A DNA stretch of 64,000 nucleotides from 2-02-FULL-55-14 sp964473365. Lineage in GTDB: Bacteria > Bacteroidota > Ignavibacteria > UBA10030. The stretch is taken from positions 61,629 to 125,628 of the forward strand of contig CAYYOV010000004.1 of assembly GCA_964473365.1 (NCBI GenBank). The letters are read 5' to 3'. Positions 1 to 9,378 of this stretch are shown piece after piece; within the stretch, counting starts at the first letter, position 1; each line of letters starts with the position of its first letter. The position numbers and the translations under genes are program-made. The notes under the pieces are model-generated. The model was not told where the DNA came from. It searched no databases and saw only the letters and a list, made by a program, of their open reading frames with translations.

Positions 1-1034
1 CGTTCGTTGAGGCGCTTCGCAGAGAGATCGTACTGCGTTCGGGTTCTGGGACATCTGCGCTCGTTTGGGATACGATCTTCTTTGGGGGCGGTACCCCATC
101 GCTCATGCGGCCGGAACAGCTGGCAGCCATCCTCAGTGACCTCCGGCATTCGTACCGCATCGATCCTGCCGCTGAAGTCACGATGGAGGCGAATCCCGGA
201 ACCGTCAGCGAGGAGCGGCTGGAGGCGTTCCGCAGATCGGGTGTGAATCGCATCTCGTTCGGCGTGCAGTCATTCCATGAGGACGAGCTTCGCTTCCTGA
301 CGCGCATCCACTCGGCAGACGCCGCCGAAGCCTCGATCCGTGCGGCGCGACGGGCAGGGTTCGAGGACCTGAACATCGACCTCATGTTCTCGCTTCCCGG
401 GCAGACGCTCGAGCGATGGACGTCGACGCTCGACCGGGCATTGTCGCTGGAGCCAACACATCTTTCGTGCTACAGCCTCATCGTCGAGCCGAATACGCCG
501 CTTCTCAGGATGGTGGAATCGAAGCAGGTCGCACTGCTTGACCCGTCAACGGACGCATCGTTGTATGAATACACGATGGACCGGCTCCATCGCGAGGGGT
601 TCGAGCAGTATGAGATCTCCAACTTTGCCAGACCGGGCCGACGGTCGAAGCATAACGACAATTACTGGAACCATGGTCCATACATCGGGTTCGGACCCTC
701 GGCCCACTCGTTCCAGTCTCCCGTTCGGACGTGGAACATCGCTAATCTGTCGACGTACCTTTCACGTCTGTCGCTGGGACAACTGCCAACGGCAGGCGAG
801 GAACGACTTGGTCAGGAACAACTCATGACCGAGTCCGTCTTTCTGGGGTTGCGGAGTGACGGGCTCGACCTGGAGCGGTTTGAACGGGAATACGGACGTC
901 GATTGTTGGAGGAGCGCCGATCGCTGATCGACGACCTCGTCGAAGGGAACCTGGCGACAATTCAGGATTCGATGCTTCGCCTTACGCCCAAGGGGTATGT
1001 CGTGTGCGACGAGGTGTGCGCGAAGCTTGGCTGA
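1..1034 (+). CDS. hemW: HemW-like radical SAM heme chaperone (5' end missing)
   Basis: The frame is open from base 3, so the gene runs in from the left edge and its N-terminus, including the CxxxCxxC iron-sulfur motif, is not visible. The first visible residues contain FFGGGTPSLM, the glycine-rich SAM-binding strand of the HemW/HemN family. Further on come RISFGVQSF, the GFEDLNIDLMFSLPGQT segment and YEISNFARPG..SKHNDNYW...YIGFGPSAHSF, all typical of HemW (heme chaperone formerly called oxygen-independent coproporphyrinogen oxidase-like) and not of true HemN. An internal ATG at 105 lies after the SAM motif and is not a credible start. The cytoplasmic protein is thought to deliver heme to respiratory enzymes. 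Confidence 0.93.
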   Translation, partial: FVEALRREIVLRSGSGTSALVWDTIFFGGGTPSLMRPEQLAAILSDLRHSYRIDPAAEVTMEANPGTVSEERLEAFRRSGVNRISFGVQSFHEDELRFLTRIHSADAAEASIRAARRAGFEDLNIDLMFSLPGQTLERWTSTLDRALSLEPTHLSCYSLIVEPNTPLLRMVESKQVALLDPSTDASLYEYTMDRLHREGFEQYEISNFARPGRRSKHNDNYWNHGPYIGFGPSAHSFQSPVRTWNIANLSTYLSRLSLGQLPTAGEERLGQEQLMTESVFLGLRSDGLDLERFEREYGRRLLEERRSLIDDLVEGNLATIQDSMLRLTPKGYVVCDEVCAKLG

Positions 1035-1133
1035 GGAAGGGTGTGAGGGGAGGATGCTGGCAAGGACCGTTCTCTGGCGTGGTTCAACCTGCAGGGTCCG
1101 TCGGCGTCAGATACCCCCAAGTCCTTCATTTTC

Positions 1134-1162
1134 TTGCGCTTCAGGGCATTTCAAGATACATT
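1134..1162 (+). promoter_or_regulatory. Putative sigma70-like promoter for the DUF2723 gene
   Basis: TTGCGC at 1134-1139 and TACATT at 1157-1162 are separated by exactly 17 bases. Transcription would start near 1170, giving a leader of about 25 bases that contains the GGAG ribosome site at 1181. This placement argues against the in-frame TTG at 1134 as start codon, because that codon is inside the -35 box. Confidence 0.45.
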
Positions 1163-1193
1163 TCTTAACGCATTTTTCCTGGAGAAGAAGCAC

Positions 1194-3920
1194 ATGCCGC
1201 AGTTGAACGCTAAACGGATCGTGGCGCTGGCGGTCTTCGTCGCGTCGCTCACAGTCTACTGGATCACGGGCTCCCCCACGGTGGTGTTCTGGGACGTGGG
1301 CGAGTTCATCGCCGCTGCCTTCTCGCTCCAGGTGCCACATCCTCCAGGAGCACCCCTCTTCCTGCTCATCGGACGGGTGTTCGGGATGGTTCCGATCGGA
1401 ACGGACGTCGCGGTGCGGATGCACTTCATCTCCGTCCTGGCCAGCGCGTTGACCGTGATGATGACCTACTTGATCATCGTCCGGTTCATCCAGATGTTCC
1501 GCGGGTCCGCCACGTCGGTTTCAGACCAGATCACGATCTATGGCAGCGCGGCCGTCGGAGCCCTGTCCCTCGCGTACGGCAAGACCTTCTGGTTCAACGC
1601 TCTCGAAGCCGAAGTGTACGGCATGAGCATGCTCTTCATGACCACCATGCTCTGGCTGGGACTGCGGTGGTATGAGCGAGCCCATTGGTCGCGGAGCGAC
1701 GTGTATCTGCTCCTCGTTGCATACCTGGTCGGCCTGGCGGTGGGAGTGCACCTACTCTCGATCCTCATGGTGTTCATCGTCCTGCTGCTGGTGTACTTCC
1801 GTTGGTATGAGTTCTCTGTGAGCAGCTTTCTGAAGTTCGGCGTCGCTGCCATGATGGTGTTCGGCATCATCTATCCTGTGGTGGTCAAGGAATTCCCGTC
1901 GATGCTTGACGGAGAGGTGGGTGGCATCAAGAGCCAGTTCATTTCGTTCCTGCCGCACCTGATCGTGCTCGGGGCGATTTACGGTGTCTACTACACGGCC
2001 CAGCAGCGGAAGCGCAAGCTGAACGTGGCACTGCTGGCATTCCTCCTCATCGTGCTCGGCTATTCGACCTACGTGATGGTGTACATCCGTGCGAATGCCC
2101 AGCCGCCGATGAACGAGAACGATCCCAGCACCATTGGACGGCTCGTCTCCTACCTGAACCGTGAACAATACGGAAGCCAGCCGTTCATTCAACGCCGCTG
2201 GGATCCGGACCCGGAAAAGCAGCAGAACCATCAGAAGTATACGAGTGACTTCGACTACTTCTGGCGGTATCAGATGGGACACATGTATCTCCGGTACTTT
2301 GGGTGGAACTATGTCGGCGCGGCGGGCGACGTCAAGGAATCGGGCGTCGATTGGAAGCAGCTGTATGGCATCCCGCTCTTCCTCGGTCTTCTCGGGGCCT
2401 TCTACCATTGGAAGAAGGACTGGAAGATGGCGTTCGTCAACACCGCCATGTTCCTCCTGATGGGGACGATTCTCGTCCTCTACTTCAATATGCAGGAACC
2501 ACAGCCCCGGGAACGCGACTACTTCTATGTCGGGTCGTTCCTCGCATTCTCGATCTGGATCGGCATCGGAGTGGTGGGGCTCATCGACATGGTCCGGGAA
2601 CAGCTGAAGCAGACCCAGGCTTCAGTGCCCGTCGCGGTCGGGACCGTCGTGCTGGCCCTGATCTTCGTCCCGGCGAACATGCTTCGCGTGAATTCCCACG
2701 AGGGTGATCGCCGCGGCAACTATCTGGCGTGGGACTATTCGTATAATCTGCTCCAAAGCGTCGAACAGGACGGCATCCTCTTCACGAACGGAGACAATGA
2801 TACCTTCCCGCTCTGGTATCTGCAGGACGTTGAAGGGATCCGTCGCGACGTACGCATCGTGAACCTCAGCCTTCTGAACACGAACTGGTACATCAAGCAG
2901 TTGAAGCATCAGCAGCCGTACGGGTCAAAGAAGGTGCCCATCAGCACTTCAGATGTCGACATCGAGCGCATCGGTCCCATCCCCTGGGAGGAGCGGGCAC
3001 TCGAGTTGCCGGTCGGTCCGGACGTCGTGCGACAGTACCAAGGTGAAATGCCCGGCACGAGTGTGCTCGACACGAGCGTCACGAATCGCGGCGTCTTGCG
3101 ATTCACGCTCGCGCCGACACTGGTCTTCAGCAACGTGAAGGCCCTGCGCGTGCAGGACATTCTCGTCTACGACATCATTCGCTCGTCGAACTGGGAACGT
3201 CCGATCTACTTCGCAATGACCGTTTCCGACGACGGCAAGATCGGACTGCGCGACTACATGCACTTGAAGGGCCTGGCATTCAAGCTCACGCCGCGTCGGG
3301 GGCCCTTCTGGCAGAATCTCGACACGAAGACGATCGAGGCGCATCTATTCACCGAAGTGGAGACGCCCTCAAAAGGACCTCAGCTTGGGTTCCGCTGGCG
3401 CGGCTTGCAGGACCCCAATCACTACTTCGACGAAGACTCGCGCCGGCTGGTTATGTCGAACTATCGCAACCTCTTCTTCACGCTCGCCGAGCACTACATC
3501 TATACGGCACGTGAACCGGAGAAGGGGATCCGGGTCCTCGACCGGATGGAAGAGGTGGTTCCGCGCACGGTTGTGAGCATGGACCCCGGAATGGTCTACC
3601 GGCTCGGTATCGTCTATTCTGAGGCGGGCCGCAAGGATCGGGCCGCATCCTTCTTCCGCGAGGTCGTTGCAGCCGTGGAAAAGAACCAGGACCAGTATTT
3701 GCGGGAGCAGCTGACGCAATTCAATCCGATGATCGTCCTGTTCTACAGCTATCTGGAGCTGTCGGAGTTCGACAAGGCCGACGACGTGTTGAAGCTGATC
3801 GGCAGTTCCTTCAGCGCACAGCCGGGCGTCTCGCAGGCCGTCCAGCAGCTGTCGATGCAGCTGACGGTGCGGCGCTCGCAGGCGTCTGCCGACTCTGCCC
3901 TGGCGGCAGGAAAGAACTAG
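1194..3920 (+). CDS. DUF2723 integral membrane protein (glycosyltransferase-like) with C-terminal TPR-like region
   Basis: The 908-residue product starts at ATG 1194, nine bases after GGAG; the frame is open further upstream but that part overlaps a promoter. The N-terminal half is a multi-spanning membrane domain. It opens with the family signature: an acidic residue in WDVGEFIAAAF followed by QVPHPPGAPLFLLIGRVF. A large loop with MNENDPSTIGRLVSYLNREQYG and a periplasmic FTNGDNDTFPLWYLQ segment follow, as in DUF2723 proteins of Bacteroidota and Chlorobiota. The last ~150 residues look like helical repeats (EPEKGIRVLDRMEEVVPR, DRAASFFREVV). The family resembles GT-C protein O-mannosyltransferases, but the substrate is unknown. 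A methyltransferase and a glycosyltransferase follow directly. Confidence 0.85.
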   Translation: MPQLNAKRIVALAVFVASLTVYWITGSPTVVFWDVGEFIAAAFSLQVPHPPGAPLFLLIGRVFGMVPIGTDVAVRMHFISVLASALTVMMTYLIIVRFIQMFRGSATSVSDQITIYGSAAVGALSLAYGKTFWFNALEAEVYGMSMLFMTTMLWLGLRWYERAHWSRSDVYLLLVAYLVGLAVGVHLLSILMVFIVLLLVYFRWYEFSVSSFLKFGVAAMMVFGIIYPVVVKEFPSMLDGEVGGIKSQFISFLPHLIVLGAIYGVYYTAQQRKRKLNVALLAFLLIVLGYSTYVMVYIRANAQPPMNENDPSTIGRLVSYLNREQYGSQPFIQRRWDPDPEKQQNHQKYTSDFDYFWRYQMGHMYLRYFGWNYVGAAGDVKESGVDWKQLYGIPLFLGLLGAFYHWKKDWKMAFVNTAMFLLMGTILVLYFNMQEPQPRERDYFYVGSFLAFSIWIGIGVVGLIDMVREQLKQTQASVPVAVGTVVLALIFVPANMLRVNSHEGDRRGNYLAWDYSYNLLQSVEQDGILFTNGDNDTFPLWYLQDVEGIRRDVRIVNLSLLNTNWYIKQLKHQQPYGSKKVPISTSDVDIERIGPIPWEERALELPVGPDVVRQYQGEMPGTSVLDTSVTNRGVLRFTLAPTLVFSNVKALRVQDILVYDIIRSSNWERPIYFAMTVSDDGKIGLRDYMHLKGLAFKLTPRRGPFWQNLDTKTIEAHLFTEVETPSKGPQLGFRWRGLQDPNHYFDEDSRRLVMSNYRNLFFTLAEHYIYTAREPEKGIRVLDRMEEVVPRTVVSMDPGMVYRLGIVYSEAGRKDRAASFFREVVAAVEKNQDQYLREQLTQFNPMIVLFYSYLELSEFDKADDVLKLIGSSFSAQPGVSQAVQQLSMQLTVRRSQASADSALAAGKN

Positions 3921-3931
3921 CGAACGGACGA

Positions 3932-4726
3932 ATGGCCCCAAGGGAGTCACGGAAAGAGCACTGGGAGACCTTCTGGGAGGATAAGCAGGAGGTCGGTGAG
4001 GTCTACTCGAACGCCGATCGGGTGCGCGTACAGCTGGAGCGCGTGGTGGACTTGCGGGGGAAGCACGTACTTGAGATCGGCGCTGGCACGGGGAGGGACA
4101 GCTTTCCTCTCGTCGCCGCCGGGGCGAGGGTGACGCAGCTCGACTATGCCGAGAATTCTCTTCGTCTTCTGAAACGTGTGTCCGAGCACGAAGGCGTTGC
4201 CGTCGACATCGTTGGAGGCGACACGTTCGCCCTACCGTTCCGCGACGGTACCTTCGATGTCGTTTTCCACCAGGGGTTGCTCGAACACTTCCGTAAGCCC
4301 GATGCACAGCGGCTGCTGCAGGAGAATGTCCGCGTCCTGAAACCCGGCGGACTCTTGCTGGTGGACGTACCGCAGCGCTACCATCCATACACCATCGTCA
4401 AGCATGCGCTGATCGCGGTCGACAAGTGGTTCGCCGGCTGGGAACGGTCGTTCTCGGTGGGTGAATTGTCCGGCGTCATGCGGTCAGTCGGGTTGGAGCC
4501 GGTCCACCGCTACGGCGTGTGGATGGTCCCAAGCTTCTTCTATCGCGCCGCGCGCGAGGCCCTGAAGGGCCTGGGCGTGCGCCTCCCGCTCTATCCGCGG
4601 ATGGCGCACGCCCTCACCGCGGCCCGGGCCGCGGTCCGCGCGCGGCTCCTCGCCACCGCTTTGCCCCTCCATACGGGCATCTCGATCGGGGTCGTGGGAC
4701 GCAAGCCCGTCCCCACCCGTCCATGA
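3932..4726 (+). CDS. Class I SAM-dependent methyltransferase
   Basis: This 264-residue protein carries motif I as VLEIGAGTGRDSF near residue 50, the acidic end of strand 2 in LDYAENSL, and the GTFDVVFHQGLLEHF strand-4 region of Methyltransf_11/25-type enzymes. RVLKPGGLLLVDVP is the usual motif after strand 5. The C-terminal third (WFAGWERSFSVGELSGVM...) probably forms a substrate cap. It starts 11 bases after the DUF2723 stop and its TGA overlaps the next gene's ATG (ATGA), so the genes are probably co-translated. The context suggests modification of a polyprenyl- or sugar-linked envelope compound, but the substrate cannot be read from sequence. Confidence 0.85.
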   Translation: MAPRESRKEHWETFWEDKQEVGEVYSNADRVRVQLERVVDLRGKHVLEIGAGTGRDSFPLVAAGARVTQLDYAENSLRLLKRVSEHEGVAVDIVGGDTFALPFRDGTFDVVFHQGLLEHFRKPDAQRLLQENVRVLKPGGLLLVDVPQRYHPYTIVKHALIAVDKWFAGWERSFSVGELSGVMRSVGLEPVHRYGVWMVPSFFYRAAREALKGLGVRLPLYPRMAHALTAARAAVRARLLATALPLHTGISIGVVGRKPVPTRP

Positions 4727-5835
4727 AGATCCTCGTCATCAATTGGCAGGACATCCTCAACCCGCACGGCGGCGGAGCAGAGGTGCATTTTCACGAGATC
4801 TTCAAGCGCATCGCCGCCCGCGGCCACGACGTGACCCTCTTCTGTTCCTCGGTGTCCGGACGTCCTTCCACGGAGGTCATCGACGGCATCCGCGTCGTTC
4901 GCGAGGGAGGCCGATCGACCTTCAACTTCCTCGTCCCGCTCCGATACCGGTCGACCTTCTCACGCGAAGGCTACGACGTCGTCGTCGACGATCTCAACAA
5001 GATCCCCTTTTACACTCCATGGTTCGTGCGCGAGCCGCTCGTCACGATCGTTCATCATCTCTTCGGCACGAGCATCTTCAAAGAGGCCATTCTTCCGGCC
5101 GCCGCGTACGTGTGGGGGACAGAACAACTTGCGATGCGCGTCTACCAACGCCAGCTGTTCGCCGCCGTCTCGCCAAGCACGAAGCGGGAGCTGGAGGAAC
5201 ACGGTGTTCCGGGCGAGAACATCTCGCTCGTCCACAATGCGGTCGATCATGAACTCTACACGCCACCCGCGACGCCGCGGGCTCCGGGACTGACGATCGG
5301 CTATCTGGGACGGATCAAAGCCTACAAGAGCGTGGACCACGTGCTACGGGCGTTTGCGATCGTCCGTTCGACGCTGCCGGGATCAAGGCTGGTCGTCGTT
5401 GGCGATGGAGACGCAAGGCCGGGGCTCGAGCGCCTTGCCGGCGATCTGGGTCTTGGCGATGCGATCGAGTTCACCGGGTATGTCCCGGCGGAGGAGAAGG
5501 TGCGGCGCCTGCAGCAGATGGACCTGGTCGTGAATCCGTCGGCAAAGGAGGGATGGGGATTGACCGTGGTGGAGGCAAACGCGTGCGGAGTTCCTGTCGT
5601 TGCAAGCGACGTGCCCGGGCTGCGCGATTCAGTGGTCGACGGCACAACAGGCTGGTTGTATCCGTATGGGAACATCGACCGTCTGGCGGCAACGATACAG
5701 CGCGTCCTGGTGGATACCGCGGAACGAGCGCGTGTGGGGGCGGAGGCAGTGCAATGGGCTGCGAGGTTCACGTGGGACGCATCGGCAGACGCAATGCTGA
5801 AGACGATCGATGCCGCACGGATTGCGAGGAGGTAG
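4723..5835 (+). CDS. GT4-family glycosyltransferase
   Basis: The 370-residue GT-B fold protein starts at ATG 4723, overlapping the previous stop; the open frame upstream is only a shadow of the methyltransferase gene. The N-domain begins MKILVINWQDILNPHGGGAEVHFHEI, with the glycine-rich acceptor loop typical of group 1 transferases. The C-domain has IGYLGRIKAYKSVDHVLRAF, VVVGDGDARPGLE, and the donor-binding signature NPSAKEGWGLTVVEANACGVPVVASDVPGLRDSV, containing the E-x7-E motif. It probably transfers a nucleotide-activated sugar at the cytoplasmic face in glycan or glycolipid assembly. Donor and acceptor are unknown. It is the last gene before a strong terminator. Confidence 0.9.
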   Translation: MKILVINWQDILNPHGGGAEVHFHEIFKRIAARGHDVTLFCSSVSGRPSTEVIDGIRVVREGGRSTFNFLVPLRYRSTFSREGYDVVVDDLNKIPFYTPWFVREPLVTIVHHLFGTSIFKEAILPAAAYVWGTEQLAMRVYQRQLFAAVSPSTKRELEEHGVPGENISLVHNAVDHELYTPPATPRAPGLTIGYLGRIKAYKSVDHVLRAFAIVRSTLPGSRLVVVGDGDARPGLERLAGDLGLGDAIEFTGYVPAEEKVRRLQQMDLVVNPSAKEGWGLTVVEANACGVPVVASDVPGLRDSVVDGTTGWLYPYGNIDRLAATIQRVLVDTAERARVGAEAVQWAARFTWDASADAMLKTIDAARIARR

Positions 5836-5925
5836 CCGAGCAGGATCCATATCGACCCAACACCGTTCATCGTTCATCATCGAACGGTAGAGGCCTCCGA
5901 AGAAGGGACTGTCCGAGAAAGAACA

Positions 5926-5952
5926 AACCCCGGGGTGTACGCCCGGGGTTTT
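5926..5952 (+). terminator. Bidirectional intrinsic terminator
   Basis: AACCCCGGG (5926-5934) pairs perfectly with CCCGGGGTT (5942-5950) around a seven-base loop, followed by TTTTGCATTTT. The reverse strand gives TTTGTTC after the same stem. It sits between the glycosyltransferase gene and the convergent LOG-family gene and could serve both. Confidence 0.85.
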
Positions 5953-5981
5953 GCATTTTCAGCACGACGATGAAAGCCGCT

Positions 5982-6536
5982 TCAATGGTGCCTCCAAGGG
6001 GGCGTAAGATGGTCGCGGAGATATGTTGCGGTGGCCTCTGGCGTTGCAGTTGTCTTCAGAAACCTCGCAAGGTCCTCCAGCCCCTCCTGACGCATCTCTT
6101 CTTCGAGGGGTTGCAACACCGGCTGCCAATACGGACCCTGCAACACAACCGGCTTCTCGATCGAGAATCGTTTGTTGACCATCTCAAGCACGTACGCGAG
6201 TTCGAGAAGCGTTCCCGTCCCTCCGGGAAGGATGACGTATGCAGAACCCATCTCGGCCAGCTTGATGATCCGGTCGGTCAAACGAGGTGTCCGGACCTCC
6301 TCCACGATCCATGGATTCGCGACCCGAGTGAAGAGGTCGCATGTGACGCCGATCGTGTGTCCGCCTGCCTCTCGAGCCCCCTTCGCCGCGGCCTCCATCG
6401 TCCCGGCGTACCCGCCATTGCAGACCGCGAATCCTGCTCGAGCAAGCGCCTGACCAAGCAGGAAGGCATTCTCGTATCCCGGGGAACCCGGCTGGGGCCG
6501 GGCGCTGCCGAAGATGGTGACGATGTGTCTATTCAT
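5982..6536 (-). CDS. LOG-family (TIGR00730-like) Rossmann-fold hydrolase
   Basis: The 184-residue protein starts at the ATG at 6536, giving MNRHIVTIFGSARP; the frame extends upstream but into the preceding gene. It has the NGGYAGTMEAAAKGA nucleotide-binding segment (residues 40-54) and the family signature PGGTGTLLE (104-112), which carries the catalytic glutamate of lysine-decarboxylase-like / LOG proteins. Characterised members cleave cytokinin riboside 5'-monophosphates or other nucleoside monophosphates into base and ribose 5-phosphate. In a free-living bacterium the real substrate may be AMP or a damaged nucleotide. It starts 19 bases after the beta-barrel gene ends, probably in the same transcript. 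Confidence 0.88.
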   Translation of the reverse strand: MNRHIVTIFGSARPQPGSPGYENAFLLGQALARAGFAVCNGGYAGTMEAAAKGAREAGGHTIGVTCDLFTRVANPWIVEEVRTPRLTDRIIKLAEMGSAYVILPGGTGTLLELAYVLEMVNKRFSIEKPVVLQGPYWQPVLQPLEEEMRQEGLEDLARFLKTTATPEATATYLRDHLTPPWRHH

Positions 6537-6555
6537 ACGGTCGTTCCAGCCAGTT

Positions 6556-8502
6556 CTAGTCCAAGAAGACCCAGCGTACACCGAGCTTGAATTGTCGACC
6601 GGGCATCGGATACACGGCCGTTCGCAGGGTCTGACTGTTTGATAGATTTTCCCATGAGAGCGAGACAAAAGCTTGGCCGATCTCCAGCGTTCCGTACAGA
6701 TCGATCGTTGCTGCCCGGCCGATCTGGTAGTCCGTGTTGGCAACTTCGAATCCGGTCGGAGGGTCAGGCATCAAACCGCGCAATCTGTCGGAGAAACGAG
6801 TCCGGACTGCCGTGCGGAGTCCGAGCTGATCACGGAAGATCCGGTCCTGATACGCCAATTCAGCGGTTCCCCACCACTGTGGGAGGATCTGTTTGAGAGA
6901 ATCGGAGACGTTCACGGACACGAACGTCACGCTTCCTGTAAGCTCAATTGGGCCGACGCCTAGACGGGCTGTCGCCGTGAGACCTCTCCAGCGTGGTGAC
7001 CAGAGCGTGAGTGCCACAGACGGCGTTCCAAACGCCGTTTGGGCGGGTCGCCCGATCACAACATTGTGTTGGTCCCGCTGGAATCCCGTCAGTTGCAGAT
7101 GCAGCAGGGAATCGACGGTCCACGAGAGCACAGCGGAGAGGGATCGTTCTTCGCCGCGATCCAATGGCCGCGGTCGAAGCACGGTGCTGTCGTTCCAGAA
7201 CCGTTCCTGAAGCGTGGGAAAGACGGGTCGAATAGAACCCGAAGCCGTCGCGGACAGCCCGCCAAATGGCCCGATCGTCATAGAGGCGGAGACCTCCCTG
7301 GCCTGGTCGCCATCGTCTGTAACGCTCGCGATCGCGGCTCGAGGTGTAAGCCATTCGACCGCAGTGATCTCGGCCGAAACAGCCAGGCGACCTCGCCGAA
7401 CATCACGGAGGGCAAAGACGTCCGTCGTGTCGATCCGGGTCGAACCAAGATGGCCACTGGCCACCGTTCGAAGAAACGAAAGGTCGATTCGCTGCTCGAG
7501 CGTCAGTACGAGGTCCTTGGCCCGTGAAAAGATCCGTTGTTCCTTGGCGTTGAAGAGGTCTGGCAGCCGGCGGTATTCCCGTTCGGCGTTGCGTTGGAGC
7601 AGTCCGAAGCGGGTCGTCGACGAAGAATCGCCCAGCAAACGCAGAACGCCCGAGAATCCCAGGTCGGTCCGCTCGTTGATCTCGTACCCTGCGCTGTGGA
7701 TGACAACCGCAGAAACTTCGTCGAAGATCGAACGGGAAAGGATCGGTTCGACGCCGCCGTTCACACCTCGAGTGATTCGGCCATATGACCAGAACACTGC
7801 CAGATTGAACGATTCGGTCAGATTCGCGCGCACGCGACCTCGCAGATCCCATGCGTCGAGGGCCGCATTGTCGAACCTGCCAGCGCTCGTATGCCTCTGA
7901 AAGCCGAGGGTCAGCGCCGTCGAACGGGCGACGTTTTGCGTGAAGAATCCGTCGCTCAGGATCGTCTCGTCCGGCTCCTGAACGAACCGGATCGCTGTCA
8001 CGGGGCGAACGGTCGAGAATTGACGGCTGACCAGATTCCATCGATGACCGGTCAGGGCCGCCGCTTCGTCGGAGAGTTGTTCGACGCTCTCCACCTGTTC
8101 GAGCGGCAGCATCGAGAGATTGACGCGGCCCGTCAACGGATCGCCTGCCGGGAGGGCGTCGAGCATCATTCTATCCTGCGTGGAGAAGCCACCGAGCCAT
8201 GATGACCCGATCGAAGCACCGGATTCTCCGATATAGCGCAGATAATGGCCGGCAAGAGCGTCGAAGATCTGTGACAACGACCTGGCAGGCCTCCAAAGCC
8301 ATCGATCGCGTGTGTCGAGCGTGGACCCACCCATCACCGTCATTTCGCCATAGCCGGGAATGATCCGGGAATAGGTAGAATCTACGGCTACGCTGTCGAG
8401 AACGGCGGTTTGGGCGAAGAGCCTGCTAGGGGAGCAAGTCGTGAGCGCGAGCGCTGCCAGAACCGCGATGAAGATGGACCGACCGAACTTGAGCGTGCTC
8501 AT
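6556..8502 (-). CDS. Outer-membrane beta-barrel protein, TonB-dependent-receptor-like
   Basis: The 648-residue protein starts at the ATG at 8502, overlapping the ispE stop as ATGA, and begins with a signal peptide (MSTLKFGRSIFIAVLAALAL, probable cleavage after LFAQ). Residues 60-140 resemble a plug domain: SLSQIFDALAGHYLR, then MMLDALPAGDPLTGRVNLSMLPLEQVESVEQL, the pattern by which plug domains present a ligand loop. The remainder alternates polar and hydrophobic residues as in barrel strands and ends with PGRQFKLGVRWVFLD, a TonB-receptor-like terminal strand. At 648 residues it is short for the family and no clear TonB box is visible. The ligand is unknown. Coupling to ispE and a LOG hydrolase gives no functional clue. 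Confidence 0.72.
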   Translation of the reverse strand: MSTLKFGRSIFIAVLAALALTTCSPSRLFAQTAVLDSVAVDSTYSRIIPGYGEMTVMGGSTLDTRDRWLWRPARSLSQIFDALAGHYLRYIGESGASIGSSWLGGFSTQDRMMLDALPAGDPLTGRVNLSMLPLEQVESVEQLSDEAAALTGHRWNLVSRQFSTVRPVTAIRFVQEPDETILSDGFFTQNVARSTALTLGFQRHTSAGRFDNAALDAWDLRGRVRANLTESFNLAVFWSYGRITRGVNGGVEPILSRSIFDEVSAVVIHSAGYEINERTDLGFSGVLRLLGDSSSTTRFGLLQRNAEREYRRLPDLFNAKEQRIFSRAKDLVLTLEQRIDLSFLRTVASGHLGSTRIDTTDVFALRDVRRGRLAVSAEITAVEWLTPRAAIASVTDDGDQAREVSASMTIGPFGGLSATASGSIRPVFPTLQERFWNDSTVLRPRPLDRGEERSLSAVLSWTVDSLLHLQLTGFQRDQHNVVIGRPAQTAFGTPSVALTLWSPRWRGLTATARLGVGPIELTGSVTFVSVNVSDSLKQILPQWWGTAELAYQDRIFRDQLGLRTAVRTRFSDRLRGLMPDPPTGFEVANTDYQIGRAATIDLYGTLEIGQAFVSLSWENLSNSQTLRTAVYPMPGRQFKLGVRWVFLD

Positions 8503-9368
8503 GTCAACGGCGGCGTAATCGAAACGACAAATGGCGGTGAGAACGCCCGCGCCGCCGATTCGGCCGTCGCGCGTTGGTCTGTCACGCCGAATACTGAGGA
8601 GCCACTGCCGCTCATCAGAACGATGGTACACCCGGCAGTCAGCAACTTCTGTTTGACGGTCCCGATCTCCGGATGAACCGGGAGGACCGCTGCTTCAAAA
8701 TCGTTCGTCAGGACCCCGCGCAGTGCGCTGAGGTCGTGTAACGCAGACATGAACCGGTCACGCAATGGCGTATGCTGCGATCGCACCTGAAGGTGCAATT
8801 GTTGATATGCCCAAGCGGTTGACACAGAGACAGGGGGCGTGACGACGACCAGCCAATAGGGGAACCGCGGGGGGAGGGACTCAAGGATCTCTCCGCGGCC
8901 ACGTCCGGCACTCAGAGGTCCGCCAAGGAACGCCGTCACATCCGACCCCAGGCCGGCTGCGAGGGCATGCAGGCGCACCTCGGAGAGTCCGGCCGACCAG
9001 CGATCATTCAATCCACGCAGGACCGCGGCGGCATCACTACTTCCGCCGCCCAGGCCCGCTCCTATCGGAATGCGTTTACGAAGGATGATGTGCGCACCCC
9101 GACCGATCCCCGTTTCCTGGCGCATGACTTCGGCCGCGCGAAGACACAGATTGTCCTTTCCAACGCCGACGGCCGGATTGCTGCATTCCATTGATAGGTC
9201 ATGAGGACGTTCGTGGATCTCGATCTCGTCGGATAGTGCGATGCGGTAGAAGATCGTCTCCACGTCGTGATATCCGTCGGGCCGCTTTCCAAGGATCTCG
9301 AGCCCCAGATTGACCTTGGCAGGGGCGAAGAGGCAGGTGACGTCTGGTATCGCGGAGGGTGTTGTCAC
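8499..9368 (-). CDS. ispE: 4-diphosphocytidyl-2-C-methyl-D-erythritol kinase
   Basis: The GHMP kinase of the MEP isoprenoid pathway phosphorylates CDP-methylerythritol. The entry uses the GTG at 9368 as start (289 residues), because a promoter lies just upstream and the open frame beyond it has no homologous look. Motif 1 is FAPAKVNLGLEIL..RPDGYHDVET (from residue 14) and the ATP-binding glycine loop is PIGAGLGGGSSDAAAV (about 101-116). The C-terminal MSGSGSSVFGV matches GHMP motif 3. A second GTG nine codons later would also fit. The stop overlaps the downstream barrel gene. It is transcribed divergently from the Kdo operon. Confidence 0.92.
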   Translation of the reverse strand: MTTPSAIPDVTCLFAPAKVNLGLEILGKRPDGYHDVETIFYRIALSDEIEIHERPHDLSMECSNPAVGVGKDNLCLRAAEVMRQETGIGRGAHIILRKRIPIGAGLGGGSSDAAAVLRGLNDRWSAGLSEVRLHALAAGLGSDVTAFLGGPLSAGRGRGEILESLPPRFPYWLVVVTPPVSVSTAWAYQQLHLQVRSQHTPLRDRFMSALHDLSALRGVLTNDFEAAVLPVHPEIGTVKQKLLTAGCTIVLMSGSGSSVFGVTDQRATAESAARAFSPPFVVSITPPLT

Positions 9369-9378
9369 GGCGAAAGCC

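Noticed and set aside
3369..4388. 339-codon open frame antisense to the DUF2723 and methyltransferase genes
   Set aside because: It spans two genes with strong motifs and its translation is low-complexity Arg/Ser/Pro-rich.
5553..6590. 345-codon plus-strand open frame over the glycosyltransferase end and LOG gene
   Set aside because: It runs through a strong terminator hairpin and across two better-supported genes on different strands.
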